A DNA stretch of 64,000 nucleotides, from positions 124,001-188,000 of the forward strand of contig WKFI01000005.1 in assembly GCA_014872875.1 (NCBI GenBank). Direction: 5' to 3'. Position 1 is the first letter of the stretch. Every line of letters begins with the position of its first letter. Made by a program: the position numbers and the translations under genes. Positions 18,304-27,095 of the stretch are shown here, piece after piece. Source of the stretch: Paracoccaceae bacterium. GTDB lineage: Bacteria > Pseudomonadota > Alphaproteobacteria > Rhodobacterales > Rhodobacteraceae. The notes under the pieces are model-generated. The model made no database searches. It was not told the DNA's origin and was given only the letters and a program-made list of their open reading frames with translations.

Positions 18304-19338
18304 CTACCCGAACATCTCACGCAGATCGACGCTGGAACGCTCCCCCAGTGCATCAAAAGCATCCTCAATAAACCTTTCGGCAGCAGCGCGCCCGGCGGCT
18401 TTCAGTCGGTTCAGGACCTGCGGCATCGGGATCATCTTGGTCGTCACGGATAGATCGGTCATCAGATCGTCATCTGCGATCATGTGGATCAGCACACGCC
18501 GCATCCGACCACGCTCCAACGTTCCGTCCTCCAAAAGCCTTTGAACAAAGTCAATCGCCCGCAATTCGCGCAGCAAGGACGAATTGAAACTGATCTCGTT
18601 CACACGGTTCTGGATCTGCTGCGGTGTTTTCGGGATCTCGTCACGAAGCAACGGGTTAATATTCACGATGACAGTATCATTGGGCAGGCTGTCATCGAAC
18701 AGAGGGTACAAGGCCGGATTTCCGGTAAACCCCCCGTCCCAATAAGCCTCCATCCGGTCCGACTTGGGATCGAAAATCTCCACTGCCTGAAACAGTGTCG
18801 GCAAACACGCCGAGGCAAGAATTGCGTCTGTGGTGATCAGATCGCCTTCGAACACTCTGATCTTGCCACTGCGCACACAGGTGGCACCGACAAACAGCTG
18901 GGGACCGGCATCTGCACAAACCTGATCGAAATCGAAGGCTTCCACCACCGGACGCAGCGGGTTTTGATAAAACGGCCCGTAATGATAGGGCGACACGACC
19001 TGGCTCCAGGCCTCCGCCGGCGAGACCGGCATGAACCGTTCCATCGCCGCCACGATCTGATGCGGCTCGAACCCGCGCATCCAGTGGGAAAAACGCATGT
19101 CGCCAACCGCACCCATGCGCCCCCACAAAGCGTCCAGACAGGCCTTGGCGCCACCGCGTCCGCCCTGCACCATGCCCGATTTGAAGGCCGCTCCGTTCAA
19201 CGCACCAGCCGAAGTTCCGGATATGCCCGCCACCTCGATCCGGTCCTCTTCCAGCAACCGATCCAGCACACCCCAGGTAAAGGCGCCATGCGCACCGCCG
19301 CCCTGCAAGGCCAGATTGATCCGTTTCACTTCGGTCAT
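18304..19338 (-). CDS. Patatin-like phospholipase
   Basis: This 344-residue protein has the full patatin catalytic dyad: the oxyanion loop GGGAHG (residues 13-18), the nucleophile S43 in GISGTSAG and the aspartate in YWDGGFTGNP. It is probably a cytoplasmic or membrane-associated lipid acyl hydrolase. ATG 19338 (MTEVKRINLALQGG) is chosen over the open frame to 19392 because it gives the standard N-terminus. It follows bdhA by 115 bases on the same strand; a role in hydroxybutyrate or storage-polymer turnover is possible but rests only on this neighbour. Confidence 0.9.
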   Translation of the reverse strand: MTEVKRINLALQGGGAHGAFTWGVLDRLLEEDRIEVAGISGTSAGALNGAAFKSGMVQGGRGGAKACLDALWGRMGAVGDMRFSHWMRGFEPHQIVAAMERFMPVSPAEAWSQVVSPYHYGPFYQNPLRPVVEAFDFDQVCADAGPQLFVGATCVRSGKIRVFEGDLITTDAILASACLPTLFQAVEIFDPKSDRMEAYWDGGFTGNPALYPLFDDSLPNDTVIVNINPLLRDEIPKTPQQIQNRVNEISFNSSLLRELRAIDFVQRLLEDGTLERGRMRRVLIHMIADDDLMTDLSVTTKMIPMPQVLNRLKAAGRAAAERFIEDAFDALGERSSVDLREMFG

Positions 19339-19453
19339 AGCGCCATTCCGTTCTTCATCTGGCCGGAAATATCCCGGGGGTGAATGGGCCATCGGCCCAG
19401 AGGGGGCAGCGCCCCCTCCCAGCCATCACTCCGTTCTCTCCGCGTGGGATTGT

Positions 19454-20227
19454 TCAAAGCGCGGTCCAACCGCCATCCACGCTGATCGTGGTCCCGGTGA
19501 TCTGGGCAGCCGCGTCCGAGCACAGGAAGACGGTTGTGCCGCCCAACTGTTCGACCGTTGCAAATTCCTTGGACGGCTGACGCGCCAGCATGACCTCCTT
19601 CACAACCGTCTCGCGGTCCATGCCGTATTCCTTCATCGTGTCGGGGATCTGCGCTTCGACCAGCGGCGTCAAAACATAGCCCGGGCAAATCGCATTACAG
19701 GTGATCGGCTCCTGTGCGGTCTCCAGTGCCACGGTTTTCGACATTCCCACCACCCCATGCTTGGCAGCGATGTAAGCCGATTTGAAAGGCGATGCCGTCA
19801 GCCCGTGTGCCGAAGCGATATTGACCACTCGCCCCCAACCGCGCTTGCGCATGTGCGGAAGGGCAGCCGCCGTCGTGTGAAAAACCGAGTTCATGTTGAT
19901 GGCGATAATGGCATCCCATTTGTCGACCGGGAATTCATCGATCGGGGCCACATGCTGAATGCCGGCATTGTTCACCAGAATGTCACAGCCCCCCGCCTGG
20001 TCGATCAGATCCCGGCATTCGTCACCCTTGGACATATCGGCCTTGATATATCGTGCTTCGACCCCGAACTCTTCGGCGATCCCGGCTGCAAGCGCGTGGT
20101 CTTCATCGCGATTGGTAAACGAGTTCAAAACAACGTTTGCGCCCGCTTTGGCCAGTTCCCGTGCAACCCCCAGCCCGATCCCCGAATTGGATCCGGTAAC
20201 AATGGCGGTTTTTCCTGTCAGCGACAT
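19454..20227 (-). CDS. bdhA: 3-hydroxybutyrate dehydrogenase (SDR family)
   Basis: The 257-residue short-chain dehydrogenase has the cofactor motif TGSNSGIG (residues 11-18), NNAG at 87-90 and the catalytic set S139, Y152, K156. The C-terminal half, with ITCNAICPGYVLTPLVEAQI and DGGWTAL at the end, is typical of D-3-hydroxybutyrate dehydrogenase, which oxidises 3-hydroxybutyrate to acetoacetate. ATG 20227 has GGGGAGAG upstream; the frame stays open 39 codons further but without family similarity. Confidence 0.92.
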   Translation of the reverse strand: MSLTGKTAIVTGSNSGIGLGVARELAKAGANVVLNSFTNRDEDHALAAGIAEEFGVEARYIKADMSKGDECRDLIDQAGGCDILVNNAGIQHVAPIDEFPVDKWDAIIAINMNSVFHTTAAALPHMRKRGWGRVVNIASAHGLTASPFKSAYIAAKHGVVGMSKTVALETAQEPITCNAICPGYVLTPLVEAQIPDTMKEYGMDRETVVKEVMLARQPSKEFATVEQLGGTTVFLCSDAAAQITGTTISVDGGWTAL

Positions 20228-20382
20228 CTGCGCTCTCCCCGATACTGCAAACTCTTTGATGACGCGCACTGTGCCATGCTGCAGGTGCAAAGAAAACGGG
20301 GAATGCCTGCGTCCCGCGGTCATCCGAAAAACCACGTAAGTCACCGCCGTTTCTCAATTTGCGGTATCGGCAGTAATCCGCC

Positions 20383-20411
20383 AAAAAAAACGCCCGCACG
20401 AAGCGGGCGTT
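20383..20411 (-). terminator. Strong Rho-independent terminator, minus strand, with no gene upstream on that strand
   Basis: On the minus strand AACGCCCGC pairs with GCGGGCGTT around a five-base loop and is followed by a run of eight T (20390-20383 read leftward). No protein gene on this strand lies within 2 kb upstream of it (the nearest is at 22446-23069, beyond the opposite-strand solute-binding gene). It therefore most likely ends the small RNA described at 20383-20458. Confidence 0.9.
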
Positions 20412-20458
20412 AAGTCATTGAGGCAGGTTTCATACAGGCAAGAAACCTATCGAGCAGT
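20383..20458 (-). ncRNA. Candidate orphan small RNA, about 75 nt
   Basis: A promoter at 20493-20465, a predicted start near 20458 and a strong terminator ending at 20383 define a short transcript in the 346-base gap between bdhA and the solute-binding protein gene. Its 5' half forms a hairpin in which AGGTTTC (20448-20442 on the minus strand) pairs with GAAACCT (20431-20425), leaving the ten-base loop TTGCCTGTAT. About a dozen unpaired bases lead into the terminator hairpin. Such a compact two-hairpin layout is typical of Hfq-dependent trans-acting RNAs. The frame 20410-20598 on the same strand could encode 62 residues but starts upstream of the promoter. No family name can be given. Confidence 0.65.
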
Positions 20459-20464
20459 GACCCC

Positions 20465-20493
20465 TTTATAAGCAATTCTGCGCTCTGGTCCAA
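20465..20493 (-). promoter_or_regulatory. Sigma70-type promoter of the small RNA
   Basis: On the minus strand TTGGAC (20493-20488) and TATAAA (20470-20465) are separated by exactly 17 bases. Four of six and five of six positions match the sigma70 consensus. It points toward the terminator 75 bases downstream. Confidence 0.7.
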
Positions 20494-20573
20494 GCTAAAA
20501 GTTTGAAAAGACGTGAAACCCCCGTTAGCGTGAATCCGCAAGAAAATAAGGCCAGAGCAGGATTGTTGCCAAA

Positions 20574-22412
20574 GTGCGACCCGATTATTTCCAGTCAACC
20601 CGCGGGCTCATTGCGGGAATCGCCCTGATTTTCAGCGCCACTTTGGCAGCTGCAGAATCATCTCCCCAAACAACACAGGATCCATCTCATGGCATAGCTA
20701 TGTATGGCACCCCCGCACTACCACCGGATTTTGTGTCCCTGCCCTACGCCAACCCCAATGCGCCCAAGGGCGGTCGGGTGGTGTTCGGCAACACGGGCGG
20801 CTTCGACAGCCTCAACCCATTTGTTCAGAAAGGCACTGCGCCCTGGCAGATGCGGTTCTGGGGTTATGAAAGCCTGATGGGACGTAGTTGGGATGAACCT
20901 TTCACGCTTTACGGGCTCCTCGCCGAATCGATCAGAACCGCAGACGACCGCTCCTGGGTCGAATTCACCCTGCGAGAGGAAGCCCGATTCGCTGATGGCA
21001 GCCCGGTAACTGTCGAGGACGTTATCTGGTCCTACGAAACATTGGGCACCAGCGGACACTTGCGCTACCGAACGCTGTGGACCCAGATCGAGAGCATCGA
21101 ACAGAGCGGTCCCCGCTCGGTCCGGATCAGGTTTGCAGGCGACAATCGCGAACTTGCACTGATCGCTGGCCTACGCCCGATCCTGAAAAAGGCGCAGTAT
21201 GATGATGTCGCGTTTACCGACGCACCGATGATGGCGCCTATTGGAACCGGGCCATATTTGGTCGGGGATTTCGAACCAGGCCGCTACGTCCAGTTCAAGC
21301 GCAACCCCGACTATTGGGGGGCCGATCTCCCATTGCGCCGGGGCACCGCGAATTTCGACGAAATGCGCATAGATTTCTTCGGGGATGGCACCGTTCTTTT
21401 TGAAGCGTTCAAGGCCGGGGAACTGACAGCAATTCGCGAATTCAACGCCGATAGCTGGGATCGTCAGTATGGGTTCCCGGCCGTACAACGTGGCGACATC
21501 GTCAAATCTGAAATCCCGCATCAACGCCCTTCAGGCATGACCGGGTTGGTGATGAACACGCGCCGTGCACCGCTGGACGATTGGCGCGTACGCGAAGCTC
21601 TGCTGCTGGCGTTCAATTTCGAGTATATCAACGAAACCGTAACCGGCGGTGTTCAACCCCGCATCACCTCCTATTTCTCCAATTCCACTCTTGGGATGCG
21701 TTCCGGCCCTGCCGAGGGACAGGTCAAAGACCTCTTGGTCCCCTTCTCCGCTGACCTCCTGCCCGGTACTCTGGATGGCTATGCGCTTCCTGTGGGCGAC
21801 GGCACCAAGCGCAACCGCAAGAACCTGCGTCAGGCGGCCGCTCTGCTGGAGGACGCGGGCTGGACCGTACAAGAGGGGGTATTGCGGAACACCGAGGGGC
21901 AGCCCCTGTCCCTGTCCGTCCTGCTGCGCCAGGGCGATACAGAAATGAAAACGGTGATCGAAATCTATGCCCGCGCGTTAGAGCGGTTGGGCATCAAGAT
22001 GGCAACCGAAACCGTGGACAACGCGCAGTTTGTGGCCCGTCAGGCAGAATATGATTTTGACCTGACCCGCTTTCGCCGGGATCTTTCCCTGTCGCCCGGC
22101 AACGAACAGCGGCTGTACTGGGGGCGTTCGGGCGTGGAGCAGCCCGGTTCGCGCAACCTGATGGGCGTGGATAGTCCTGCGGTCGAAGCGATGATTGACA
22201 CCATGTTGGCCACCGACGACGCAGACACTTTCACCGCCGCCGTTCAGGCGCTGGACCGGGTGCTGACGGCGGGACGCTATGTGATCCCGATCTGGCAATT
22301 CGACAAGGGACGCATCGCCCATGTAAAAGAGCTGAGATACCCCGACCGTCTGCCGCTTTATGGAGATCGCGTCGGCTTCATGCCCGAAGTCTGGTGGTAC
22401 GAAGAGCAATAG
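20574..22412 (+). CDS. Extracellular solute-binding protein, family 5 (YejA-like)
   Basis: The 612-residue product has a signal peptide (cleaved near LAAAESS) and the peptide/oligopeptide-binding fold. Signature stretches include HGIAMYGTPALPPDFVSLPY, NPNAPKGGRVVFG and DIVKSEIPHQRPSGM. This type serves microcin-C/oligopeptide (YejABEF) ABC importers, delivering substrate from the periplasm to the permease. The permease and ATPase genes that normally follow are absent; the next gene is a convergent XRE regulator. Translation starts at GTG 20574, with AGGA a little far upstream, so the start is moderately certain. Confidence 0.9.
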   Translation: MRPDYFQSTRGLIAGIALIFSATLAAAESSPQTTQDPSHGIAMYGTPALPPDFVSLPYANPNAPKGGRVVFGNTGGFDSLNPFVQKGTAPWQMRFWGYESLMGRSWDEPFTLYGLLAESIRTADDRSWVEFTLREEARFADGSPVTVEDVIWSYETLGTSGHLRYRTLWTQIESIEQSGPRSVRIRFAGDNRELALIAGLRPILKKAQYDDVAFTDAPMMAPIGTGPYLVGDFEPGRYVQFKRNPDYWGADLPLRRGTANFDEMRIDFFGDGTVLFEAFKAGELTAIREFNADSWDRQYGFPAVQRGDIVKSEIPHQRPSGMTGLVMNTRRAPLDDWRVREALLLAFNFEYINETVTGGVQPRITSYFSNSTLGMRSGPAEGQVKDLLVPFSADLLPGTLDGYALPVGDGTKRNRKNLRQAAALLEDAGWTVQEGVLRNTEGQPLSLSVLLRQGDTEMKTVIEIYARALERLGIKMATETVDNAQFVARQAEYDFDLTRFRRDLSLSPGNEQRLYWGRSGVEQPGSRNLMGVDSPAVEAMIDTMLATDDADTFTAAVQALDRVLTAGRYVIPIWQFDKGRIAHVKELRYPDRLPLYGDRVGFMPEVWWYEEQ

Positions 22413-22445
22413 CGTTCACGGAAAAACCGCAATATTGCAAAGCTC

Positions 22446-23069
22446 TTACACCAAGGATGTCACCCAAAGGATGGTGGCATCCTCGGAACTAACTGAAATC
22501 ACGTTATGGCCCATCGCCGCATCGTAATATGCGCTGTCACCCCGACGCATTTCGATGGGTTCATAAAACTCCGTATACAGCTTCACCACCCCCGTGAGCA
22601 CATACATGAATTCCTCACCGTCATGGCGCACCCAGCCTTCGAATTCATTCATGTCCCGCGCGCGAACCCGGGCGCGATAGGGCAGCATCTGCTTGTTCTT
22701 GAGCGTGTCCGCCAGCAGTTCATGTTCATAGGTAGCCGTGGCATGGGCCGCCCCTTCACCGGACTGCGTCACAGACAGGCGACCATTCACCTGGTCCTTC
22801 TGCGGCGGCGTGAACAACTGCGGTACCGAAATCCCCAACCCCTCGGCCAGTTTCTTGAGCGCGTCATAGGTGGGCGACATCTGACCGTTTTCAATCTTGG
22901 ACAGGGTCGAGCGCGCCAGACCAGCCTTGCCGGCAGCCTGTTCCAGCGTCCAATCGCGCGCCTTGCGCAGTTCGCGAACACGTTCGCCGAGGTTCAACGG
23001 TTCGGCGTCGGCCTGTTCACCAGAGCTGCGGGCAATGCGGATCAGGGATTTGGGATCTTTCGAAGTCAT
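22446..23069 (-). CDS. XRE-cupin transcriptional regulator
   Basis: The 207-residue protein has an N-terminal XRE helix-turn-helix (residues about 27-85, with LEQAAGKAGLARSTLSKIEN) and a C-terminal cupin domain (about 130-207, with HDGEEFMYVLTGVVKLY and GDSAYYDAAMGHNV). Such regulators usually sense a small metabolite through the cupin and control neighbouring catabolic genes. It is divergent from the acyl-CoA ligase at 23134 with 64 bases between the starts, so that gene and its followers are the likely target. Confidence 0.9.
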   Translation of the reverse strand: MTSKDPKSLIRIARSSGEQADAEPLNLGERVRELRKARDWTLEQAAGKAGLARSTLSKIENGQMSPTYDALKKLAEGLGISVPQLFTPPQKDQVNGRLSVTQSGEGAAHATATYEHELLADTLKNKQMLPYRARVRARDMNEFEGWVRHDGEEFMYVLTGVVKLYTEFYEPIEMRRGDSAYYDAAMGHNVISVSSEDATILWVTSLV

Positions 23070-23133
23070 GTTGTTTCTATACGCATGGCCGTCCGCGCTT
23101 GCAACGCGCGTCAGACGGGGCTAGCCAACACGC

Positions 23134-24660
23134 ATGCTGTCCGTTTTTGATCAAGGGGCTCCGACGCCCTGCCCTTCGCCCTTCAACCTTGCTGCGCATG
23201 TCCTGCGGCATGCAAGCGATCTGCCCGAAAAAACTGCCTTGTCGCTGGTCTCCGGCGACGGCGCCAAGGATTGGACCTATGGAGCGCTGGCGGCTGCCGT
23301 GCGCGGCACCGGGACCGGATTGCTGAACCGCGGGGTTAAACCTGGCGACATTGTGCTCATGCGATTGGGCAATACAGTCGAGTTTCCGATTGCCTATCTC
23401 GGCGCAATTGCAGCTGGCATTGTGCCGGTTCCAACTTCGTCGCAACTGACGGAACCAGAGACGGCCAAGATGATTGCCGAGCTGTCTCCGGCGGCCATCC
23501 TGAGGGATCCTGACGTGGCTTGCGCCGATCATCCCAATCAGATCACCTTGATCGACTTGGAAGACATGCGCAGCCTGCCTCCTTGCGATTATGCGATGGG
23601 CGATCCCGAACGGCTGGCCTACGTCGTCTACACCTCTGGCACCTCTGGCAAACAGCGCGCGGTCGCCCATGCCCATCGCGCCATTTGGGCGCGACAGATG
23701 ATGGTGGATGGCTGGTACGGGCTGACGGAACGGGACCGGTTGTTGCACGCAGGCGCGTTCAACTGGACCTATACGCTTGGCACCGGGCTGATGGATCCCT
23801 GGACCATTGGCGCCACTGCGCTGATCCCCGAACCAGGCACTGACCCGGCTTGCCTGCCTGCGCTTTTGCGCCAACACTGCGCCACGATCTTTGCCGCCGC
23901 CCCCGGTGTCTATCGCAAATTCATGCAGAGCAATGAAAAATTGGAGCTACCCGACCTGCGCCACGGTCTTTGTGCCGGCGAAAAGCTCTCCTCTACTCTG
24001 CACGCATCCTGGACACGGGCCACTGGCACTGACCTGTTCGAGGCTTATGGCATGTCGGAATGTTCCACCTTCATCTCTGCGTCTCCGGCCCATCCGTCAC
24101 GCGGCGAGGCGTTGGGACAACCTCAACAGGGACGTCGGATCGCCATTCTCGGCACTGATGGTCCTGTGCCCTTGGGCGAAGAAGGCACAATCGCCATTCA
24201 CCAAAGTGATCCCGGCCTGATGCTGGGCTATCTGAACGCATCCGACGAAACCCAAGCCCGCATGCAAGGGGATTGGTTCCTGACAGGCGATCAGGGCCGG
24301 ATGGAGCCGGACGGTCAGATCTTCTACTTGGGCCGATCTGACGACATGATGAACGCAGGCGGGTTCCGCGTCTCACCGCTCGAAGTCGAGGCCACCCTGG
24401 CCGCACATCCCGGCATCGAACAGGTGGGTGTGACAGCAGTCGAGGTCAAACAGGATACGTACATCATCGCCGCCTTCTATACCGGCGCTGCCGAAATTCC
24501 GACGCAGGAACTGACCGAATTCGCCAACGCCCGTCTGGCCCGTTACAAACAGCCGCGCGCCTTCCTATATCTGGACCAACTGCCATCGGGCGCAAACGGG
24601 AAACTGTTGCGCCGGGCCCTGCCCGCCTTGTTCAAGGCCGCACAAGATCAAAAGGTTTAA
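23134..24660 (+). CDS. AMP-dependent acyl-CoA synthetase (benzoate-CoA ligase-like)
   Basis: This 508-residue ANL-superfamily enzyme activates a carboxylic acid as acyl-AMP and transfers it to CoA. The phosphate-binding loop YTSGTSGKQRAVAHAH, the AMP motif EAYGMSEC, the hinge YLGRSDDMMNAGGFRVSP and the C-terminal lysine in GANGKLLRR are present. The substrate is unknown; the overall pattern resembles the acetate/benzoate group. There is no clear Shine-Dalgarno sequence before ATG 23134, so the start could be leaderless or slightly different. It heads a rightward run with the DsbA-like gene (7 bases) and the ion channel (7 bases). Confidence 0.87.
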   Translation: MLSVFDQGAPTPCPSPFNLAAHVLRHASDLPEKTALSLVSGDGAKDWTYGALAAAVRGTGTGLLNRGVKPGDIVLMRLGNTVEFPIAYLGAIAAGIVPVPTSSQLTEPETAKMIAELSPAAILRDPDVACADHPNQITLIDLEDMRSLPPCDYAMGDPERLAYVVYTSGTSGKQRAVAHAHRAIWARQMMVDGWYGLTERDRLLHAGAFNWTYTLGTGLMDPWTIGATALIPEPGTDPACLPALLRQHCATIFAAAPGVYRKFMQSNEKLELPDLRHGLCAGEKLSSTLHASWTRATGTDLFEAYGMSECSTFISASPAHPSRGEALGQPQQGRRIAILGTDGPVPLGEEGTIAIHQSDPGLMLGYLNASDETQARMQGDWFLTGDQGRMEPDGQIFYLGRSDDMMNAGGFRVSPLEVEATLAAHPGIEQVGVTAVEVKQDTYIIAAFYTGAAEIPTQELTEFANARLARYKQPRAFLYLDQLPSGANGKLLRRALPALFKAAQDQKV

Positions 24661-24667
24661 GTCCCAA

Positions 24668-25312
24668 ATGACCGTGAAACTCGACATTCTGTCTGACCCG
24701 ATTTGCCCGTGGTGCTATATTGGCAAAACCCACCTGGACAAGGCGCTGGCGCAGATCCCCGACCATCCCTTTGTCATCGAATGGCACCCGTTCCAGCTGA
24801 ACCCCGATATGCCGGCAGGCGGCATGGACCGGCGTGAGTATCTGGAACGCAAGTTCGGCGGCAAGGACGGTGCGGTGCGTGCTTATGCACCCGTGGTGGA
24901 AAACGCCAAGCAGGCTGGGTTGAACATCAACTTCGAGGCAATGCAACGAACGCCCAACACGCTGGACGCGCATCGGCTGATCCACTGGGCCGGGATCGAG
25001 GGAAAGCAGCAGAAGGCCGTGGATGCCTTGTTCAAAGCCTATTTCGAAGAAGGCCGCGACATTGGAAATCGCGAAGTTCTGGGCGACATCGCCGACGGCA
25101 TCGGCATGGATGCTTCGGTCATTCTGAAGCTGCTGAAAACCGATAATGACACTCAGGACATCCGCGACCGCGACAGCCACAGCCGCCAAATGGGCGTCAA
25201 TTCCGTCCCGACCTTCATCGTGGCCAACAAACACGCCGTTCCCGGTGCGCAGCCACCTGACCTGTGGGTCAAGGTCATCGGTGAAATCATGGAGCAGTTG
25301 AAAAAGGATTGA
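24668..25312 (+). CDS. DsbA-family oxidoreductase (FrnE-like)
   Basis: The 214-residue thioredoxin-fold protein has CPWC at residues 13-16 and no signal peptide, and later the cis-proline segment MGVNSVPTFIV. It belongs to the cytoplasmic FrnE / 2-hydroxychromene-2-carboxylate isomerase-like branch of the DsbA family and probably reduces or isomerises disulfides or conjugates. The gene is seven bases after the acyl-CoA ligase and is probably in its operon. Confidence 0.9.
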   Translation: MTVKLDILSDPICPWCYIGKTHLDKALAQIPDHPFVIEWHPFQLNPDMPAGGMDRREYLERKFGGKDGAVRAYAPVVENAKQAGLNINFEAMQRTPNTLDAHRLIHWAGIEGKQQKAVDALFKAYFEEGRDIGNREVLGDIADGIGMDASVILKLLKTDNDTQDIRDRDSHSRQMGVNSVPTFIVANKHAVPGAQPPDLWVKVIGEIMEQLKKD

Positions 25313-25319
25313 GGCCCGC

Positions 25320-25682
25320 GTGCGCAAGTTCAAAGCCTTCACCATCATCTACAGCCTGCTGGCCGTCATAGGGTCCGGCACCATCTTCTTTCATTTCGTT
25401 GAAGGGTGGAGTTGGCTGGACAGCTATTTCTTCACGGTCGTGACCATTTCGACCGTAGGATATGGGGAACTGGTTCCGGCAACGGCACTGGGCAAGATTG
25501 GCACGACTTTCCTGATCTTTGGCGGGCTGGGTGTCTTCGCCATCGCAATCCACAGCTTCGCACATTATCACATGAAAGCCCGGGAAGAGCACACAGAATG
25601 GCTGGTCGGCCATCTGGGACACAAGCGCGCCAAGGTCGAACCGGTTGCGGCCAATGAAGACGACGAACCCGAAAAGATCTGA
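25320..25682 (+). CDS. Small two-helix potassium channel protein
   Basis: The 120-residue product has two membrane spans flanking a pore loop with the selectivity filter TVGYG at residues 45-49 (ISTVGYGE). This is the minimal ion-channel (Ion_trans_2) module and should form a tetrameric potassium channel. The short charged C-terminus lacks an RCK or other ligand domain. It starts at GTG 25320, with GAGG upstream, seven bases after the DsbA-like gene. Confidence 0.88.
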   Translation: MRKFKAFTIIYSLLAVIGSGTIFFHFVEGWSWLDSYFFTVVTISTVGYGELVPATALGKIGTTFLIFGGLGVFAIAIHSFAHYHMKAREEHTEWLVGHLGHKRAKVEPVAANEDDEPEKI

Positions 25683-25830
25683 TCCGGTCCTTCACATGTG
25701 CACAGACCTATGTGCGGCGACGAACTGGTGTGCCTGATGATTTTGTGATACCCCGCTCCAAGGCGTGACAGGACAAGCAGTCCCAGCAAACGAATTTTTT
25801 GCCCACGCTTTAGAACACATTGGAGCTGTC

Positions 25831-27039
25831 ATGTCCGACCGGATGAACCGGGTGGAGTTCGTCGCGCTGATTGCGATGATGTTTGCCACCATCGCCTTTT
25901 CCATCGACTCCATGTTGCCGGCCCTGCCCGAAATCGGCCAGCAGCTGAGCCCGAATGATGTGAACCGCGCGCAGTTGATCCTGACGTCCTTTGTATTGGG
26001 CATGGGGATCGGTACATTTTTCACCGGGCCGCTTTCGGACGCTTTGGGTCGAAAGCCGGTCGTCGTCGGTGGCGCCATCCTGTACATCGCCGCTTCTGCA
26101 GTCGCCTGGGCAAGTTCTTCGCTGGAATTGGTGCTGGCGGCGCGGATCGTTCAAGGTCTGGGCGCAGCCGGTCCGCGTGTTGTCGCCATGGCCATCGTTC
26201 GGGACTTGTATTCGGGTCGGGAAATGGCCCGGATCGTCTCCATCGCAATGATGATCTTCACACTGGTTCCGGCTATCGCGCCCATGCTGGGTGCCGGTGT
26301 CATCGCTCTGGCAGGTTGGCGGGGCATTTTCCTGTCCTTCATCCTCTTTGTACTGATTTCGACACTGTGGCTGGGATTGCGACTGCCCGAGTCCTTGCCC
26401 CTCGAGAACCGTCGTCCATTCCGCGCACCGCTGTTGATTGCCGCGGTGAGAGAGATGCTGGCCCATCCGACGGTGCGTCTTTCGATCTTTGTGCAAACCC
26501 TGTGCATGGGCACACTCTTCACCATGCTGACCATGGTGCAGCCGGTGTATGACATCATCTTTGACCGCGCGGACAGCTTTCCATTCTGGTTCGGCTTCAT
26601 CGCGCTTGTTTCGGGCAGTGCCAGTCTGTTGAACGCGGCCCTCGTGGTCCGGCTTGGCATGCGCCGCATGGTGACGTGGTCCTTGGGCGGTCAGATCATA
26701 CTGAGTGGGTTCATGTTGATCATGATGGGCATGGACCTGAGCCTTACGGTCCAGTTTGGGCTATTCGTGGCTTGGCAAACCAGCGTCTTCTTCATCGCAG
26801 GCACGACACTGGGCAACCTCAATGCAATGGCAATGGAGCCGATGGGTCACATCGCCGGAATGGCAGCCTCGGTCATCGGGGCTATCTCGACCGTTTTGGC
26901 GGCGGCTATTGCCGCGCCGATCGGATTGCTGTTTGACGGCTCGTTGCTGCCGTTGACTTTGGGCGTTCTCACGATGTGTTCCTTTGGTTTCCTTGTGATG
27001 CTGCACATGGCCCGCGTCGAAGCCCGCCTTCCGGCCTGA
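25831..27039 (+). CDS. Bcr/CflA-type MFS drug exporter
   Basis: The 402-residue protein has twelve predicted membrane spans, the MFS motif A variant GPLSDALGRKPVVVGG after span 2 and the antiporter-type motif GLGAAGPRVVAMAIVRD. These features match the DHA1 Bcr/CflA group of proton-driven multidrug exporters. ATG 25831 is preferred over the open frame to 25765 because GGAG lies at good spacing and MNRVEFVALI begins the first span. Followed by the TPR gene after 56 bases. Confidence 0.9.
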   Translation: MSDRMNRVEFVALIAMMFATIAFSIDSMLPALPEIGQQLSPNDVNRAQLILTSFVLGMGIGTFFTGPLSDALGRKPVVVGGAILYIAASAVAWASSSLELVLAARIVQGLGAAGPRVVAMAIVRDLYSGREMARIVSIAMMIFTLVPAIAPMLGAGVIALAGWRGIFLSFILFVLISTLWLGLRLPESLPLENRRPFRAPLLIAAVREMLAHPTVRLSIFVQTLCMGTLFTMLTMVQPVYDIIFDRADSFPFWFGFIALVSGSASLLNAALVVRLGMRRMVTWSLGGQIILSGFMLIMMGMDLSLTVQFGLFVAWQTSVFFIAGTTLGNLNAMAMEPMGHIAGMAASVIGAISTVLAAAIAAPIGLLFDGSLLPLTLGVLTMCSFGFLVMLHMARVEARLPA

Positions 27040-27095
27040 CCCTGTTCCCACACCACGGTTTGAAGTATCATCCCCGACATAAGGGGAGGAATTTC

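Noticed and set aside
20410-20598. Possible 62-residue peptide on the minus strand
   Set aside because: Its start lies upstream of the promoter at 20465-20493, it overlaps the start of the solute-binding gene, and there is no ribosome binding site. The RNA explanation fits better.
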